Shown here in pieces: positions 25,656-36,053 of a DNA stretch of 58,067 nucleotides. Below the pieces are notes generated by a model. That model did not search any database, was not told where the DNA came from, and saw nothing but the letters and a program-made list of their open reading frames with translations. A program made the translations under genes and the position numbers. The stretch covers positions 54,397-112,463 of the forward strand of contig DJRT01000007.1 in NCBI GenBank assembly GCA_002437905.1, in the 5' to 3' direction. Numbering within the stretch: position 1 is the stretch's first letter; every line of letters starts with the position of its first letter. The DNA comes from Ruminococcaceae bacterium UBA6353. Lineage in GTDB: Bacteria > Bacillota > Clostridia > Oscillospirales > Acutalibacteraceae.

Positions 25656-26591
25656 ATGCTGCAAGACCTGTGGACGGTCGCACAGAATGTGCTGACCCTA
25701 TTTCTGCTCATCGCGCTGGGGGTATGCTGCCAGAAGTGGCACATTCTCAACGAGGCGGCGGTGAAGTGCTGCGCCAATGTGGTGCTGTATTTCGCCACCC
25801 CCTGCGTGATCATCAAATCCTGCGTGCGGGAATTTGACGCCGCCATGCTGCGCGGCTTTCTGATCGTGGCGGCGGCCGCCGTTGTCAACCACCTGATTCT
25901 GATCGCCGCCGCCCATCTGCTGTTCCGTGACCGGGACGAAGGACGGCGCCGGGTGCTGCGCTTTGCCACCATCTTTTCCAATGCCGGGTATATGGCCATC
26001 CCCCTGCAGCAGGCGCTGCTGGGGGACGAAGGCGTGTTCTACTGCGCGGCATATGTGATTGTATTCAACATCATCGTGTGGACCTACGGCGTGGTGGATA
26101 TGAGCGGCAGCCGGCAGGAGCTTTCTGCCCGGCGGCTGGTCACCAACCCCGGCATTGTGGGCGTGCTGCTGGGGCTGCTGGTGTTTGTGTGCCGCATCCC
26201 GGTGCCCGGCCCGCTGCTGGACGCCATCGGCCATGTGGCCGCGCTGAACACCCCCATCCCCATGCTGATCGTCGGCTACTACCTGGCGCAGACCGACCTG
26301 AAGGCAGCCGTGCGGGACGCCCGCAGCTATCTGTGCCTGTTCATCCGGCTGGTCGCCATGCCGCTGCTGGCACTGGGGCTGCTGCTGCTGTGCGGTGTGC
26401 GCGGCACGGTGCTGATCTCGCTGATGATCTGCATCAGCACACCGGTGGCCACCGCCTGCACCATGTTTGCCACCCGCTATGACCGCAATCCGCTGCTGTC
26501 GGTCAATCTGGTATCGCTGAGCACCCTGTGCTCCGTGGTCACCATGCCGCTGCTGATCGCCCTGACGACCCACCTGAGCACCCTGGCCTGA
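25656..26591 (+). CDS. AEC-family transporter (auxin efflux carrier-like)
   Basis: 311 residues from the ATG after a TAAGGAG site. Ten predicted helices with two-fold pseudo-symmetry; FATIFSNAGYMAIPLQQALL and the second-half STPVATACTMFATRY match the AEC (YfdV/MdcF-type) family, which moves carboxylates such as malonate or malate. Substrate unknown. Confidence 0.87.
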   Translation: MLQDLWTVAQNVLTLFLLIALGVCCQKWHILNEAAVKCCANVVLYFATPCVIIKSCVREFDAAMLRGFLIVAAAAVVNHLILIAAAHLLFRDRDEGRRRVLRFATIFSNAGYMAIPLQQALLGDEGVFYCAAYVIVFNIIVWTYGVVDMSGSRQELSARRLVTNPGIVGVLLGLLVFVCRIPVPGPLLDAIGHVAALNTPIPMLIVGYYLAQTDLKAAVRDARSYLCLFIRLVAMPLLALGLLLLCGVRGTVLISLMICISTPVATACTMFATRYDRNPLLSVNLVSLSTLCSVVTMPLLIALTTHLSTLA

Positions 26592-26618
26592 CACCGGCTG
26601 AAACGGAGGGATACCGCC

Positions 26619-27206
26619 ATGAACATTGCCGTGGACATCGACGATACGCTGACGGACTCCTTTGCGTATCTGCAGCCGTTTGTGGCAGCGTATTTCGGCG
26701 CTGATGCAGCCGAACTGCGCCGGCAGGGGATCTCTTACAGCAATCTGCCGCCGGCCTGGCGGGCGCAGGAGACTGCCTTCGGCAGGGCCTGCTATGACCG
26801 GGTGGTGCCGGATATCCCCTTTAAGCCCGGCGCGGCGGCGGCGATCGCCCATCTGCGGGCGCTGGGCCACCGTATTGTCATTATTACCGGCCGCACCACC
26901 GATTTTTACACCGACCCATACAGAACCACCGCACAGCAGCTGAAAAACGGCGGCATCGTGTACGACGCGCTGCTGTGCACCCTGGACAAGGCAGCCGCCT
27001 GTCTGGCGCAGCACATTGATGTGCTGATTGACGATCTGCCGGCAAACTGCGCCGCTGTACAGAAGGTCGGCATCCGGGCTGTGCTGTTCGACAGCCCGGC
27101 AAACCGCGGGCAGAGCGACGGCCTGCCCCATGTATCCGACTGGCCGCAGGCGGTTGAAGCCCTTTTGCAGCCGGCAAAGGCCGCAGACGATGCCTGCGGC
27201 AACTGA
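26619..27206 (+). CDS. HAD-superfamily 5'-nucleotidase-like hydrolase
   Basis: 195 residues. HAD motif I VDIDDTLTD (nucleophile Asp6, acid/base Asp8), motif II IITGRT and motif IV LIDDLPAN are present. The short cap and motif form resemble 5'(3')-deoxyribonucleotidases (NT5C/YorS type). Cytoplasmic phosphatase; exact substrate unknown. Ends about 20 bases before a terminator. Confidence 0.8.
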   Translation: MNIAVDIDDTLTDSFAYLQPFVAAYFGADAAELRRQGISYSNLPPAWRAQETAFGRACYDRVVPDIPFKPGAAAAIAHLRALGHRIVIITGRTTDFYTDPYRTTAQQLKNGGIVYDALLCTLDKAAACLAQHIDVLIDDLPANCAAVQKVGIRAVLFDSPANRGQSDGLPHVSDWPQAVEALLQPAKAADDACGN

Positions 27207-27225
27207 TCTTGCGTTTTTCCATGTT

Positions 27226-27263
27226 GCGCCGCTGCCGGAAATGGCGGCGGCGCAGGATTTTTT
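27226..27263 (+). terminator. Intrinsic terminator after the HAD gene
   Basis: GCGCCGCTGCC pairs with GGCGGCGGCGC (one G-T wobble) around GGAAAT and is followed by AGGATTTTTT. Confidence 0.8.
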
Positions 27264-27290
27264 ACAAAGCTAAGGAGTTGGATATTCCCC

Positions 27291-28181
27291 ATGAAACGCG
27301 ACAAAGCCCGGCTGCTCTTCGCCACCGCCATTTTCGGCACCCTCGGTCTGGTGCGCCGCTATATTCCGCTTTCTTCCGCCATGATCGCCCTGGTACGCGG
27401 GGCGGTGGGAGTTGCCTTTCTGCTGGCGGTGCACGGCTGCCGGCGGCAGCGCTTTGACCGTGCTGCCATCCGGCAGAACTGGTGGCGGCTGCTGCTCTCC
27501 GGCGCGCTGATCGGTGCCAACTGGATCTGCCTGTTTGAAGCCTACCGCTACACCACCGTATCCGTTGCCTCCGTCTGCTACTACATGGCGCCGGTATTCG
27601 TGCTGCTGGCTTCCCCCCTGGTGCTGCATGAGCGCATGACCCTGCAGCAGGGAATATGCGCCGCCGTGGCCGTGTGCGGCATGGTGCTGGTATCCGGCGT
27701 GCCGGAGAACGGCTTTTCCGGTCTGCGGGGGATCGCCTATGGCCTGGCGGCCGCGGCGATGTACGCCACGGTGATCCTGCTGAACAAGTGTATCCGCGGC
27801 ATGACGGACATTGACCGCACCATCCTCCAGCTTGGGGTAACGGCGCTCACGCTGCTGCCCTATGTGCTGCTGACAGAGGACCTGTCCGCCATACGCCTGA
27901 CCCTGCCCACCGGCGCACTGCTGCTGCTGGCCGGCGTGCTGCACACCGGCATTGCCTATGTGCTGTATTTTGGCAGCGCCCACCGGCTGCCGGCGCAGAC
28001 GGTGGCCATCTTCAGCTATATCGACCCGGTCACGGCCGTGCTGCTGTCTGTGCTGGTGCTGCGGGAGCCGGTATCCGTACCGGTGATCCTTGGCATCCTG
28101 CTGGTGATTGGCGCAGCGGTGGTGGGTGAGCTGCCGCTGCACCGCACCGGCCCCAACGCAAAAAAGGAGGATGCGGAATGA
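27291..28181 (+). CDS. EamA/DMT-family transporter
   Basis: 296 residues, ten helices in two EamA repeats (ANWICLFEAYRYTTVSVASV in the first, YFGSAHRLPAQTVAIFSYID in the second). Drug/metabolite exporter family; substrate unknown. Its stop overlaps the MFS start by four bases, so the two are coupled. Confidence 0.87.
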   Translation: MKRDKARLLFATAIFGTLGLVRRYIPLSSAMIALVRGAVGVAFLLAVHGCRRQRFDRAAIRQNWWRLLLSGALIGANWICLFEAYRYTTVSVASVCYYMAPVFVLLASPLVLHERMTLQQGICAAVAVCGMVLVSGVPENGFSGLRGIAYGLAAAAMYATVILLNKCIRGMTDIDRTILQLGVTALTLLPYVLLTEDLSAIRLTLPTGALLLLAGVLHTGIAYVLYFGSAHRLPAQTVAIFSYIDPVTAVLLSVLVLREPVSVPVILGILLVIGAAVVGELPLHRTGPNAKKEDAE

Positions 28182-29374
28182 AGGCTCCCTATCGGAAAAC
28201 GCTGTACGCCTGCTTCATCGGCTACATTGTGCAGGCAATCGTGAACAATTTTGTCCCGCTGCTGCTGGTCACCTTTCAGACCAGCTATGGCATCCCGCTC
28301 TCCCGCATCACCCTGCTGATCACAGGCAATTTTCTGATCCAACTGCTGATCGACATCCTTTCGGCCGGTTTTATCGACCGGATCGGCTACCGCGCGGCCG
28401 CCCTGCTGGCACACGCCTGCGCAGCCGCCGGCCTGATCGGCCTGACGATACTGCCGGAGCTGCTGCCTGATCCTTTCCTCGGCATCCTGATTGCTGTTGC
28501 GCTCTACGCCGTTGGCGGCGGCCTGCTGGAAGTGCTGGTCAGCCCCATTGTGGAGGCCTGCCCCACGGAAAACAAGGAGCAGACCATGAGCCTGCTGCAT
28601 TCCTTCTACTGCTGGGGGCATGTGGGGGTGGTGCTGCTTTCCACTGCCTTCTTCGCCCTGTGCGGCATTGCGCACTGGCGGGTGCTGGCACTGCTGTGGG
28701 CGGCGGTGCCGCTGCTGAACCTGCTGCTGTTTGCCCGCGCGCCGCTGTACCCCCTGCAGGCCGAGGGCGAAAAGGGGCTGAGCCTGCCGGCTCTGTTCCG
28801 CAAAAAGCTCTTCTGGCTGCTGATGCTGATGATGCTCTGTGCCGGCGCCAGTGAGCAGGCTGTCAGCCAGTGGGCCTCCACCCTGGCCGAGGAGGGACTG
28901 GGCGTCAGCAAGACCGTAGGGGATCTGGCTGGGCCGATGGCCTTTGCCGCTCTGATGGGGCTATCCCGACTGCTCTATGGAAAATACGGCAGCCGGCTGG
29001 ACCCCCACCGCTGCATGATCGGCAGCACCCTGCTATGCGTAGCCGGCTATGCGGTAATCGCCCTGGCGCCGGGCGCTGCTTTCGGGCTGCTCGGCTGTAT
29101 GCTGTGCGGCTTTTCTGTCGGTATCCTCTGGCCCGGCACCTTCAGCCGCGCGGCGGCCGCCATCCGCGGCGGCGGCACGGCGCTGTTTGCCCTGCTGGCC
29201 CTGGCCGGTGATATCGGCTGCACCAGCGGGCCGACGGTGGCCGGCTTTGCTTCAGACCTGTTCGGCGGCAATCTGCGCGCGGGCATTGGCACCGCTGTGC
29301 TGTTCCCCCTGCTGCTGCTGATCGCCCTGCTGGCGGCCGGCCGCACAGACAGCCCCACCACAAACCGCCCCTGA
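28178..29374 (+). CDS. MFS transporter
   Basis: 398 residues with twelve helices and an MFS loop (AGFIDRIGYRAAAL) between helices 2 and 3. It resembles the uncharacterised FucP/YfmO-like branch; an internal LLHSFYCWGHVGVVL segment is common in sugar or peptide permeases of Clostridia. Function cannot be assigned. ATGA overlap with the EamA gene. Confidence 0.85.
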   Translation: MKAPYRKTLYACFIGYIVQAIVNNFVPLLLVTFQTSYGIPLSRITLLITGNFLIQLLIDILSAGFIDRIGYRAAALLAHACAAAGLIGLTILPELLPDPFLGILIAVALYAVGGGLLEVLVSPIVEACPTENKEQTMSLLHSFYCWGHVGVVLLSTAFFALCGIAHWRVLALLWAAVPLLNLLLFARAPLYPLQAEGEKGLSLPALFRKKLFWLLMLMMLCAGASEQAVSQWASTLAEEGLGVSKTVGDLAGPMAFAALMGLSRLLYGKYGSRLDPHRCMIGSTLLCVAGYAVIALAPGAAFGLLGCMLCGFSVGILWPGTFSRAAAAIRGGGTALFALLALAGDIGCTSGPTVAGFASDLFGGNLRAGIGTAVLFPLLLLIALLAAGRTDSPTTNRP

Positions 29375-29408
29375 AACCGCAAAAAACGCGAAAAAGCGCA
29401 AAAAAGCC

Positions 29409-29437
29409 TTGACAATCCGACAAACACGCGGTATAAT
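29409..29437 (+). promoter_or_regulatory. Sigma-A promoter of the ylxM-ffh operon
   Basis: Consensus TTGACA (29409-29414), 17-base spacer and TATAAT (29432-29437), 42 bases before the ylxM start. Confidence 0.9.
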
Positions 29438-29479
29438 GTGTGTAAAGCTTTTTACTTTACACACAAGGAGGGACAGGCG

Positions 29480-29857
29480 GTGGCCAAAAATCCGAAAAAT
29501 CTGGAGATCACCCTGCTGCTGGATTTCTACGGCGATATGCTGACCGAAAAACAGCGCAGCATGGTCGAATACTACTATGACGACGACCTGTCCCTGGCCG
29601 AAATTGCCGAGAACGAGGGGATCTCCCGCCAGGGGGTACGCGACTCCATCAAGCGCGCCGAGGCGCAGATGCTGGAGATGGAGGATCGGCTGGGGCTGAG
29701 CCGGCGCTTCCGGCGCATATGCGCCGATGCGCAGGAGATCGCCCGGCTGGCACAGGAGATCTGCCGCTACGGCGAATATCCCGGCGCCCCGCGTGAGCTT
29801 TCGGAATACGCCGGGCGCATTGCCGCACTGGCCGACACCCTGCAAAAAGAGCAGTAA
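29480..29857 (+). CDS. ylxM: YlxM/p13 family helix-turn-helix protein, SRP partner
   Basis: 125 residues from a GTG behind AAGGAGGGACAGGCG. The sigma-70 region 4-like helix-turn-helix (LSLAEIAENEGISRQGVRDS, about 38-57) following LLLDFYGDMLTEKQRSMVEY defines YlxM. It is nearly always encoded directly before ffh, as here, and modulates the SRP pathway. Confidence 0.92.
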   Translation: MAKNPKNLEITLLLDFYGDMLTEKQRSMVEYYYDDDLSLAEIAENEGISRQGVRDSIKRAEAQMLEMEDRLGLSRRFRRICADAQEIARLAQEICRYGEYPGAPRELSEYAGRIAALADTLQKEQ

Positions 29858-29905
29858 TTTTCCGCTTCTTCCACCCGTGACCAACAAGAAAGGCGATGAT
29901 TTTCC

Positions 29906-31297
29906 ATGGCATTTGAAGGCCTGAGCGACAAGCTGGCCGCCTCCTTCAAAAAGCTGCGCAGCAAGGGCAAGCTGAGCGAAGCCGATGTGCGCGACGCCAT
30001 GCGGGAGGTGCGCCTGGCGCTGCTGGAGGCGGATGTAAACTACAAGGTGGCCAAGGACTTTACCAACAAGGTGGTGGAGGCCGCCGTGGGCGCCAAGGTG
30101 ATGGAAAGCCTCACCCCCGCCCAGATGGTGATTAAAATTGTCAACGAGCAGCTGACCGAGCTGATGGGCGGCCAGGCCGCCGGGCTGGCTCGCGCCAACC
30201 GGCCGCCGACAGTCATCCTCATGTGCGGTCTGCAGGGCTCCGGTAAGACCACCCACAGCGCCAAGCTGGCCAAGATGCTGCGCGGGCAGGGACACCGCCC
30301 GCTGCTGGTGGCGTGCGATGTGTACCGCCCCGCCGCCATCGACCAGCTGAAGGTGGTGGGCGAAAAGGCTGGCGTGCCGGTATTTGACATGGGCACCGAA
30401 AACCCGGTGACCATTGCCAAAAAGGCCGTGGCACACGCCCGTGACCACGGCAATGACTATGTGCTGCTGGACACCGCCGGCCGTCTGCACATCGACGAGC
30501 AGCTGATGGATGAGCTGAAGAACATCCGCGCGGCGGTGGAACCGGCCGAGATCCTGCTGGTGGTGGACGCCATGACCGGCCAGGATGCCGTGAATGTGGC
30601 CTCCGCCTTTGACGAGGCCCTGGGCATCACCGGCGTGATCCTGACCAAGCTGGACGGCGACACCCGCGGCGGCGCGGCCCTGAGCGTGCGTGCCGTAACC
30701 GGCAAGCCGATCAAATTCGCCGGCATGGGCGAAAAGCTGGACGACCTGGAGGTCTTCCACCCCGACCGTATGGCCTCCCGTATTCTCGGCATGGGGGATG
30801 TGATGTCCCTCATCGAGAAGGCGGAAAAGCAGCTGAGCGATAAAGAAGCCGAGGAAATGGCCCGTAAGCTGCAGGAGGATCGCTTTGATCTGAACGATCT
30901 GCTGGAGCAATTCCGCCAGATACAGAAAATGGGCGACCTGAAAAGCATGCTGGGTATGATCCCCGGCGTGGGCAAGCAGCTGAAGGATGTGGATATCGAC
31001 CCACGGCAATTTGCCCGCGTGGAGGCCGTTATCCTGTCCATGACCCCGGCGGAGCGCGCCAAGCCCGACCTGATCAACCCCTCCCGCAAGCGGCGCATTG
31101 CCGCCGGCTGCGGCCAGCGGGTGGAGGATGTGAACCGCCTGCTCAAGCAGTATGAGTCCATGCGCCAGATGATGAAACAGCTGAAACGCATGAGCAAGGG
31201 CAAAAAAGGCGGCAAAGGCGGCCTGCGGGGCGGGTTTCCCGGCATGGGCGGCATGATGCCCGGCATGGGCGGAGCGCCCGGCCGCTTCGGTTTTTGA
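29906..31297 (+). CDS. ffh: Signal recognition particle protein Ffh
   Basis: 463 residues. NG GTPase domain with P-loop GLQGSGKTTHSAK, the DTAGRL motif and TKLDGDTRGGAAL; Met-rich M domain from about 300 (LLEQFRQIQKMGDLKSMLGM) ending in a Gly/Met-rich tail. Cotranslational targeting of membrane proteins. Confidence 0.97.
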   Translation: MAFEGLSDKLAASFKKLRSKGKLSEADVRDAMREVRLALLEADVNYKVAKDFTNKVVEAAVGAKVMESLTPAQMVIKIVNEQLTELMGGQAAGLARANRPPTVILMCGLQGSGKTTHSAKLAKMLRGQGHRPLLVACDVYRPAAIDQLKVVGEKAGVPVFDMGTENPVTIAKKAVAHARDHGNDYVLLDTAGRLHIDEQLMDELKNIRAAVEPAEILLVVDAMTGQDAVNVASAFDEALGITGVILTKLDGDTRGGAALSVRAVTGKPIKFAGMGEKLDDLEVFHPDRMASRILGMGDVMSLIEKAEKQLSDKEAEEMARKLQEDRFDLNDLLEQFRQIQKMGDLKSMLGMIPGVGKQLKDVDIDPRQFARVEAVILSMTPAERAKPDLINPSRKRRIAAGCGQRVEDVNRLLKQYESMRQMMKQLKRMSKGKKGGKGGLRGGFPGMGGMMPGMGGAPGRFGF

Positions 31298-31321
31298 ATT
31301 CATCCATGGTGCTTTCCCCGG

Positions 31322-31339
31322 CAGGGGGCACACCCCCTG
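31322..31339 (+). other. Hairpin in the ffh-rpsP gap
   Basis: CAGGGGG-CACA-CCCCCTG, a perfect seven-base stem with no T-run. It may slow polymerase or mark an RNA-processing site ahead of the ribosomal protein gene. Confidence 0.5.
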
Positions 31340-31406
31340 TGCGGTGAGGCAACGCAATGGTTGAAGATATATGTATTGTCAGTAATTTTTTTGGAGGTAA
31401 TCTACT

Positions 31407-31652
31407 ATGGCAGTTAAAATCCGTCTGCGCCGCACCGGCGCAAAGAAAGCGCCGTCCTACCGTGTGGTCGTGGCCGATTCCCGCTATCCCCGTGACGGCC
31501 GTTTCATCGAGGAGATCGGCTATTACAATCCGCTGCAGGATCCGCCGGTCGTGAAGATCGACATGGAAAAGGCGAACAACTGGATCGCCAACGGCGCCCA
31601 GCCCACCGACACCGTGAAGGTGCTGCTGAAGAAGGCCGAGGCGGACAAATAA
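31407..31652 (+). CDS. rpsP: 30S ribosomal protein S16
   Basis: 81 residues, full length for S16 (AVKIRLRRTGAKKAPSYRVV; DGRFIEEIGYYNPL). A TTGGAGG site precedes the ATG. Confidence 0.97.
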   Translation: MAVKIRLRRTGAKKAPSYRVVVADSRYPRDGRFIEEIGYYNPLQDPPVVKIDMEKANNWIANGAQPTDTVKVLLKKAEADK

Positions 31653-31680
31653 GCAATAAGCATCCCCGGAGGTGTTTACC

Positions 31681-31914
31681 ATGAAAGAGCTGTTGTTGAC
31701 GATCGCCCGCGGCCTGGTGGAAAACCCGGACGCCGTGACCGTAGAACAGGATGAGCCGGCGGAGGACGGTACGGTGGTTTTCCACCTGCGCGTGGCGCCG
31801 GACGATATGGGCCGTGTGATCGGCAAGCAGGGCCGCATTGCCAAGGCAATGCGCACCGTGATGCGTGCCGCCGCAACCCGCCAGGATATCAAGGTTGCCG
31901 TCGAGATCGACTGA
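31681..31914 (+). CDS. khpA: KH-domain RNA-binding protein KhpA
   Basis: 77 residues starting at the ATG behind GGAGGTGTTTACC. The GxxG loop of the KH fold is GKQG (VIGKQGRIAKAMRTV). Located as usual between rpsP and rimM; partner of KhpB/Jag in global RNA regulation. Confidence 0.94.
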   Translation: MKELLLTIARGLVENPDAVTVEQDEPAEDGTVVFHLRVAPDDMGRVIGKQGRIAKAMRTVMRAAATRQDIKVAVEID

Positions 31915-31931
31915 TCCCGCCGGCTGGCAGA

Positions 31932-31968
31932 AGAGGGCGCTGCGCTTCACCGCGCGGCGCCCTCTTTG
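31932..31968 (+). terminator. Hairpin between khpA and rimM
   Basis: AGAGGGCGC pairs with GCGCCCTCT and an inner GCGC pair; only a short CTCTTTG tail. Possibly partial termination inside the operon. Confidence 0.6.
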
Positions 31969-31997
31969 CACAGAGCAGAGCAAAAGGGGGACAAACC

Positions 31998-32513
31998 ATG
32001 CCGCAAAAACCGTTTCTTGAGGCCGGGCAGATCACCGGCACCCACGGCGTGCGGGGAGAAGTGCGCATACAGCCATGGTGCGACTCTGCCGAGCAGTTTG
32101 CCGGCTTCCGCACCCTGTACTGGGATGCTGCCGGCACCCGCCCGGTGCGGCTGCACGCCCGCCCGCACAAGCAGATGGCCCTGGCCAGGCTGGAGGGGAT
32201 CGACACCGTGGAGGCGGCGGCAGCCCTGCGCGGGCGGATGCTGTTCGTGGCGCGCCGCGACCTGCGGCTGCCGGAGGGCTACCACCTGGTACAGGATCTG
32301 ATCGGCCTGACGGTGGTGGATGCCGACACGGGTGAGACCTACGGCCGGCTGACCGATGTGAGCCAGACCGGCGCCAACGCCGTATACCACATGCAGACGC
32401 CGCGCGGCGAGGTACTGATCCCGGCCATTCCGCAGGTGGTCATCGCCATTGATACGGCAGCGGATATTCTGCGGCTGCGGCCGATGAAGGGGTTGCTCGA
32501 CGATGAGATTTGA
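31998..32513 (+). CDS. rimM: Ribosome maturation factor RimM
   Basis: 171 residues. N-terminal RimM barrel (AGQITGTHGVRGEVRIQPW) and PRC-like C-terminal domain (RGEVLIPAIPQVV). 16S processing factor that binds S19. Its end overlaps the trmD start by 11 bases. Confidence 0.95.
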   Translation: MPQKPFLEAGQITGTHGVRGEVRIQPWCDSAEQFAGFRTLYWDAAGTRPVRLHARPHKQMALARLEGIDTVEAAAALRGRMLFVARRDLRLPEGYHLVQDLIGLTVVDADTGETYGRLTDVSQTGANAVYHMQTPRGEVLIPAIPQVVIAIDTAADILRLRPMKGLLDDEI

Positions 32514-33279
32514 CATCATGACCCTATTCCCGGAGATGTTTGCGCCGGTGTTCGGCGAAAGCATCCTTGGCCGGGCGCAGGAAAAGGGACTGCTGGAGAT
32601 GCACTGCCACCAGATCCGCGCATATACTAAAAATAAGCAGATGCAGGTGGATGACTACCCCTATGGCGGCGGCATGGGCATGGTGATGTTCCCGCAGCCG
32701 ATCGCCGACTGCTTCCGGGCGGTGTGCGACCAGGCCGGCTACCGGCCGCACCTGATCTATATGTCCCCGCAGGGCCACACCCTCACCCAGCAGGATGCCC
32801 GGCGGCTGGCGCAGCTGCCCGGCCTGTGCATCCTGTGCGGCCACTATGAGGGGGTGGATGAGCGGGTGCTGGATGCGCTGGTGGATGAGCAGATCTCCAT
32901 TGGCGACTATGTGCTGACCGGCGGCGAGATCCCCGCCATGGCACTGGTGGACTGCGTATCCCGTATGATCCCCGGTGTACTGGCCGACGAGGTCTGCTTT
33001 ACCGAAGAAAGCCATTTTTCCGGTCTGCTGGAATACCCGCAATACACCCGCCCGGCGGTATGGGAGGGGCGGGCGGTGCCGGAGATCCTGCTCTCCGGCC
33101 ACCACGCCAACATTGCCCGCTGGCGGCGGCAGCAGGCGCTGGAGCGCACCCACCGGCTGCGCCCCGATATGCTGGCCGACGCCGAACTGAGTGCGCAGGA
33201 TCAGGCCTATCTGGCCACACTGGAGGCCGCTGAACCACCGGCAGAATGCCCACCGGAAACGCCGTCTGACGGCAGCTGA
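32503..33279 (+). CDS. trmD: tRNA (guanine-N1)-methyltransferase TrmD
   Basis: 258 residues. SPOUT knot features are intact: FDIMTLFPEMFAPVFGESI, DDYPYGGGMGMVM, CGHYEGVDERV and the IGDYVLTGGEIPAM cofactor loop. Methylates G37 of tRNA. Last gene of the operon. Confidence 0.97.
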   Translation: MRFDIMTLFPEMFAPVFGESILGRAQEKGLLEMHCHQIRAYTKNKQMQVDDYPYGGGMGMVMFPQPIADCFRAVCDQAGYRPHLIYMSPQGHTLTQQDARRLAQLPGLCILCGHYEGVDERVLDALVDEQISIGDYVLTGGEIPAMALVDCVSRMIPGVLADEVCFTEESHFSGLLEYPQYTRPAVWEGRAVPEILLSGHHANIARWRRQQALERTHRLRPDMLADAELSAQDQAYLATLEAAEPPAECPPETPSDGS

Positions 33280-33451
33280 ACACCGGCAAAAAGCCGCCGG
33301 CGCCCCCTTTTTTCGCCGATTTATTGGAAAATCGCCCGCGTTCCGCCGTCGGATATAGCCAAAAGCTATTCACACTTTTGGGCAAAATGACAAATTGCGT
33401 TTCCGCTGGCCGGCCAAAATCGGGCACTCAACCAAACTTCCGGCGTTTGGA

Positions 33452-33479
33452 TTGACTTCACCCAATTTTGTGCTATACT
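33452..33479 (+). promoter_or_regulatory. Promoter of the HPr gene
   Basis: TTGACT (33452-33457), 16-base spacer and TATACT (33474-33479). Confidence 0.75.
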
Positions 33480-33573
33480 AATCGCATACGATGTATGATG
33501 TATGATCGTAGGGTTACGACCGGGGTGTTTGGAGTATTGGAACACCGTGTGAGGAAAGAAGGAGCATTTCAGT
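33480..33573 (+). other. Structured leader of the HPr gene
   Basis: About 90 bases between the promoter and the ATG contain a direct repeat of ATGTATG, a small hairpin TCGTA-GGGT-TACGA (33506-33519) and a second one GGTGTT...AACACC (33524-33546). No known riboswitch was recognised. The 170 bases before the promoter, after trmD, show only an imperfect hairpin with a T-run. Confidence 0.45.
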
Positions 33574-33837
33574 ATGTGTGTGAAAGATGTTGTTGTACAG
33601 AATCAGGTGGGTCTGCACGCCCGTCCGGCAACCTTCTTTATCCAAAAGGCCAACGAATTTAAGGCCTCCATCTGGGTAGAGAAAGAGGATCGGCGCGTGA
33701 ACGCTAAGAGCCTGCTGGGCGTTCTGTCGCTGGGCATCGTAGGCAATACTTCCATCCGGATCATCGCCGACGGCCCGGATGAGGAAAAGGCTGTGGAGGC
33801 GCTGGTCAAGCTGGTTGAGTCCGGCTTTGCCGAGTAA
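33574..33837 (+). CDS. ptsH: HPr-family phosphocarrier protein
   Basis: 87 residues. The phosphorylated His15 (VGLHARPATFF) and regulatory Ser46 (NAKSLLGVLSLG) are both present, so it can serve PTS phosphotransfer and HPrK/CcpA signalling. ptsI is not adjacent. A monocistronic unit with its own promoter and terminator. Confidence 0.93.
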   Translation: MCVKDVVVQNQVGLHARPATFFIQKANEFKASIWVEKEDRRVNAKSLLGVLSLGIVGNTSIRIIADGPDEEKAVEALVKLVESGFAE

Positions 33838-33874
33838 GGCACATACACGCAGCGGACAGGCTGAAAACAGGGAC

Positions 33875-33911
33875 AAAGCGACCTTCGGAGGCTTTCCGGC
33901 GGTCGCTTTTT
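33875..33911 (+). terminator. Intrinsic terminator after the HPr gene
   Basis: AAAGCGACC pairs with GGTCGCTTT around a 17-base loop, followed by a T-run. Confidence 0.85.
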
Positions 33912-33960
33912 GTTCGGCCTTTGCCGGTTCTGCCACCCATTGACACAAGGAGTAACCGCT

Positions 33961-34764
33961 ATGATGGTAACAACACCCCCGCTGGCGCCCATTTTTGATT
34001 CCCACGCCCACTATGACGATGCGGCCTTTGACGCGGACCGCGACACACTGCTGGCCGCACTGCCGGCACAGGGGGTGTGCGGCGTGATCAACGCCGCCAC
34101 CGATCCGGCCAGCGCCCGGCGCTGCATTGCGCTGGCGCAGCGTTATCCGTATATCCGGGCGGCGGTGGGCATCCACCCGGAATGTGCCGCACAGGCACAG
34201 CCGGGGTGGATAACCGAGATCGCCGCGCTGATTGAGGCCGACCGCCGCACCGGCAGCGGCTGCATCTGCGCCATCGGGGAGATCGGGCTGGACTACCACT
34301 ATCCGGACGGCGCACCGCGGGAGGTGCAGCTGGCCCTATTCCGGCAGCAGCTGGCGCTGGCCAATGAGCTGGGGCTGCCGGTGATTGTGCACGACCGGGA
34401 CGCCCATGCCGACACACTGGCCCTGCTGCAGGAATACCGGCCGCAGGGGGTACTGCATTGCTTTTCCGGCAGCGTAGAGCTGCTGCGGGAGGTGCTGGCG
34501 CTGGGAATGAGCATCGGGCTCGGTGGCGCCGTGACCTTCAAGAATGCCAAAAAGCCGGTGGCCGTAGCGGCCGCCGTACCGGCCGACCGGCTGCTGCTGG
34601 AGACCGATGCGCCGTACATGGCGCCGGAGCCATGCCGCGGACAGCGGTGTCATTCCGGCATGATCGCCTACACGGCACAGCGGATTGCCGCGCTGCGTGA
34701 TGAACCGGTGCAGACCCTACTGCAGCGGACAGCGGAAAATGCCCGCCGGCTGTTCCGCCTGTGA
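33961..34764 (+). CDS. TatD-family metal-dependent hydrolase
   Basis: 267 residues. TatD metal ligands: FDSHAHYDD at the N-terminus, GEIGLDYHY, VIVHDRDA, HCFSGS and LLLETDAPY. Family members are 3'-5' exonucleases or DNases. The first of two ATGs, behind AAGGAGTAACCGCT, is taken as the start. Confidence 0.93.
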   Translation: MMVTTPPLAPIFDSHAHYDDAAFDADRDTLLAALPAQGVCGVINAATDPASARRCIALAQRYPYIRAAVGIHPECAAQAQPGWITEIAALIEADRRTGSGCICAIGEIGLDYHYPDGAPREVQLALFRQQLALANELGLPVIVHDRDAHADTLALLQEYRPQGVLHCFSGSVELLREVLALGMSIGLGGAVTFKNAKKPVAVAAAVPADRLLLETDAPYMAPEPCRGQRCHSGMIAYTAQRIAALRDEPVQTLLQRTAENARRLFRL

Positions 34765-34779
34765 CCACAAAAAACGAGA

Positions 34780-34814
34780 AGCGCCCGACGGCCATGGCCG
34801 TCGGGCGCTCTTTA
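34780..34814. terminator. Terminator between convergent tatD-like and rpoD
   Basis: Perfect palindrome AGCGCCCGACGGCC/GGCCGTCGGGCGCT centred on AT, with CTTTATG on the right and an A-rich stretch on the left; can serve both strands. Confidence 0.85.
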
Positions 34815-34817
34815 TGT

Positions 34818-36023
<1,206 letters not shown>

Positions 36024-36053
36024 ATACTCCCAATCCTTTCTTTTCTGCCGCGG

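Noticed and set aside
29252..31357. 701-codon minus-strand frame opposite ffh
   Set aside because: His/Gln/Leu-rich antisense product; ffh is unmistakable.
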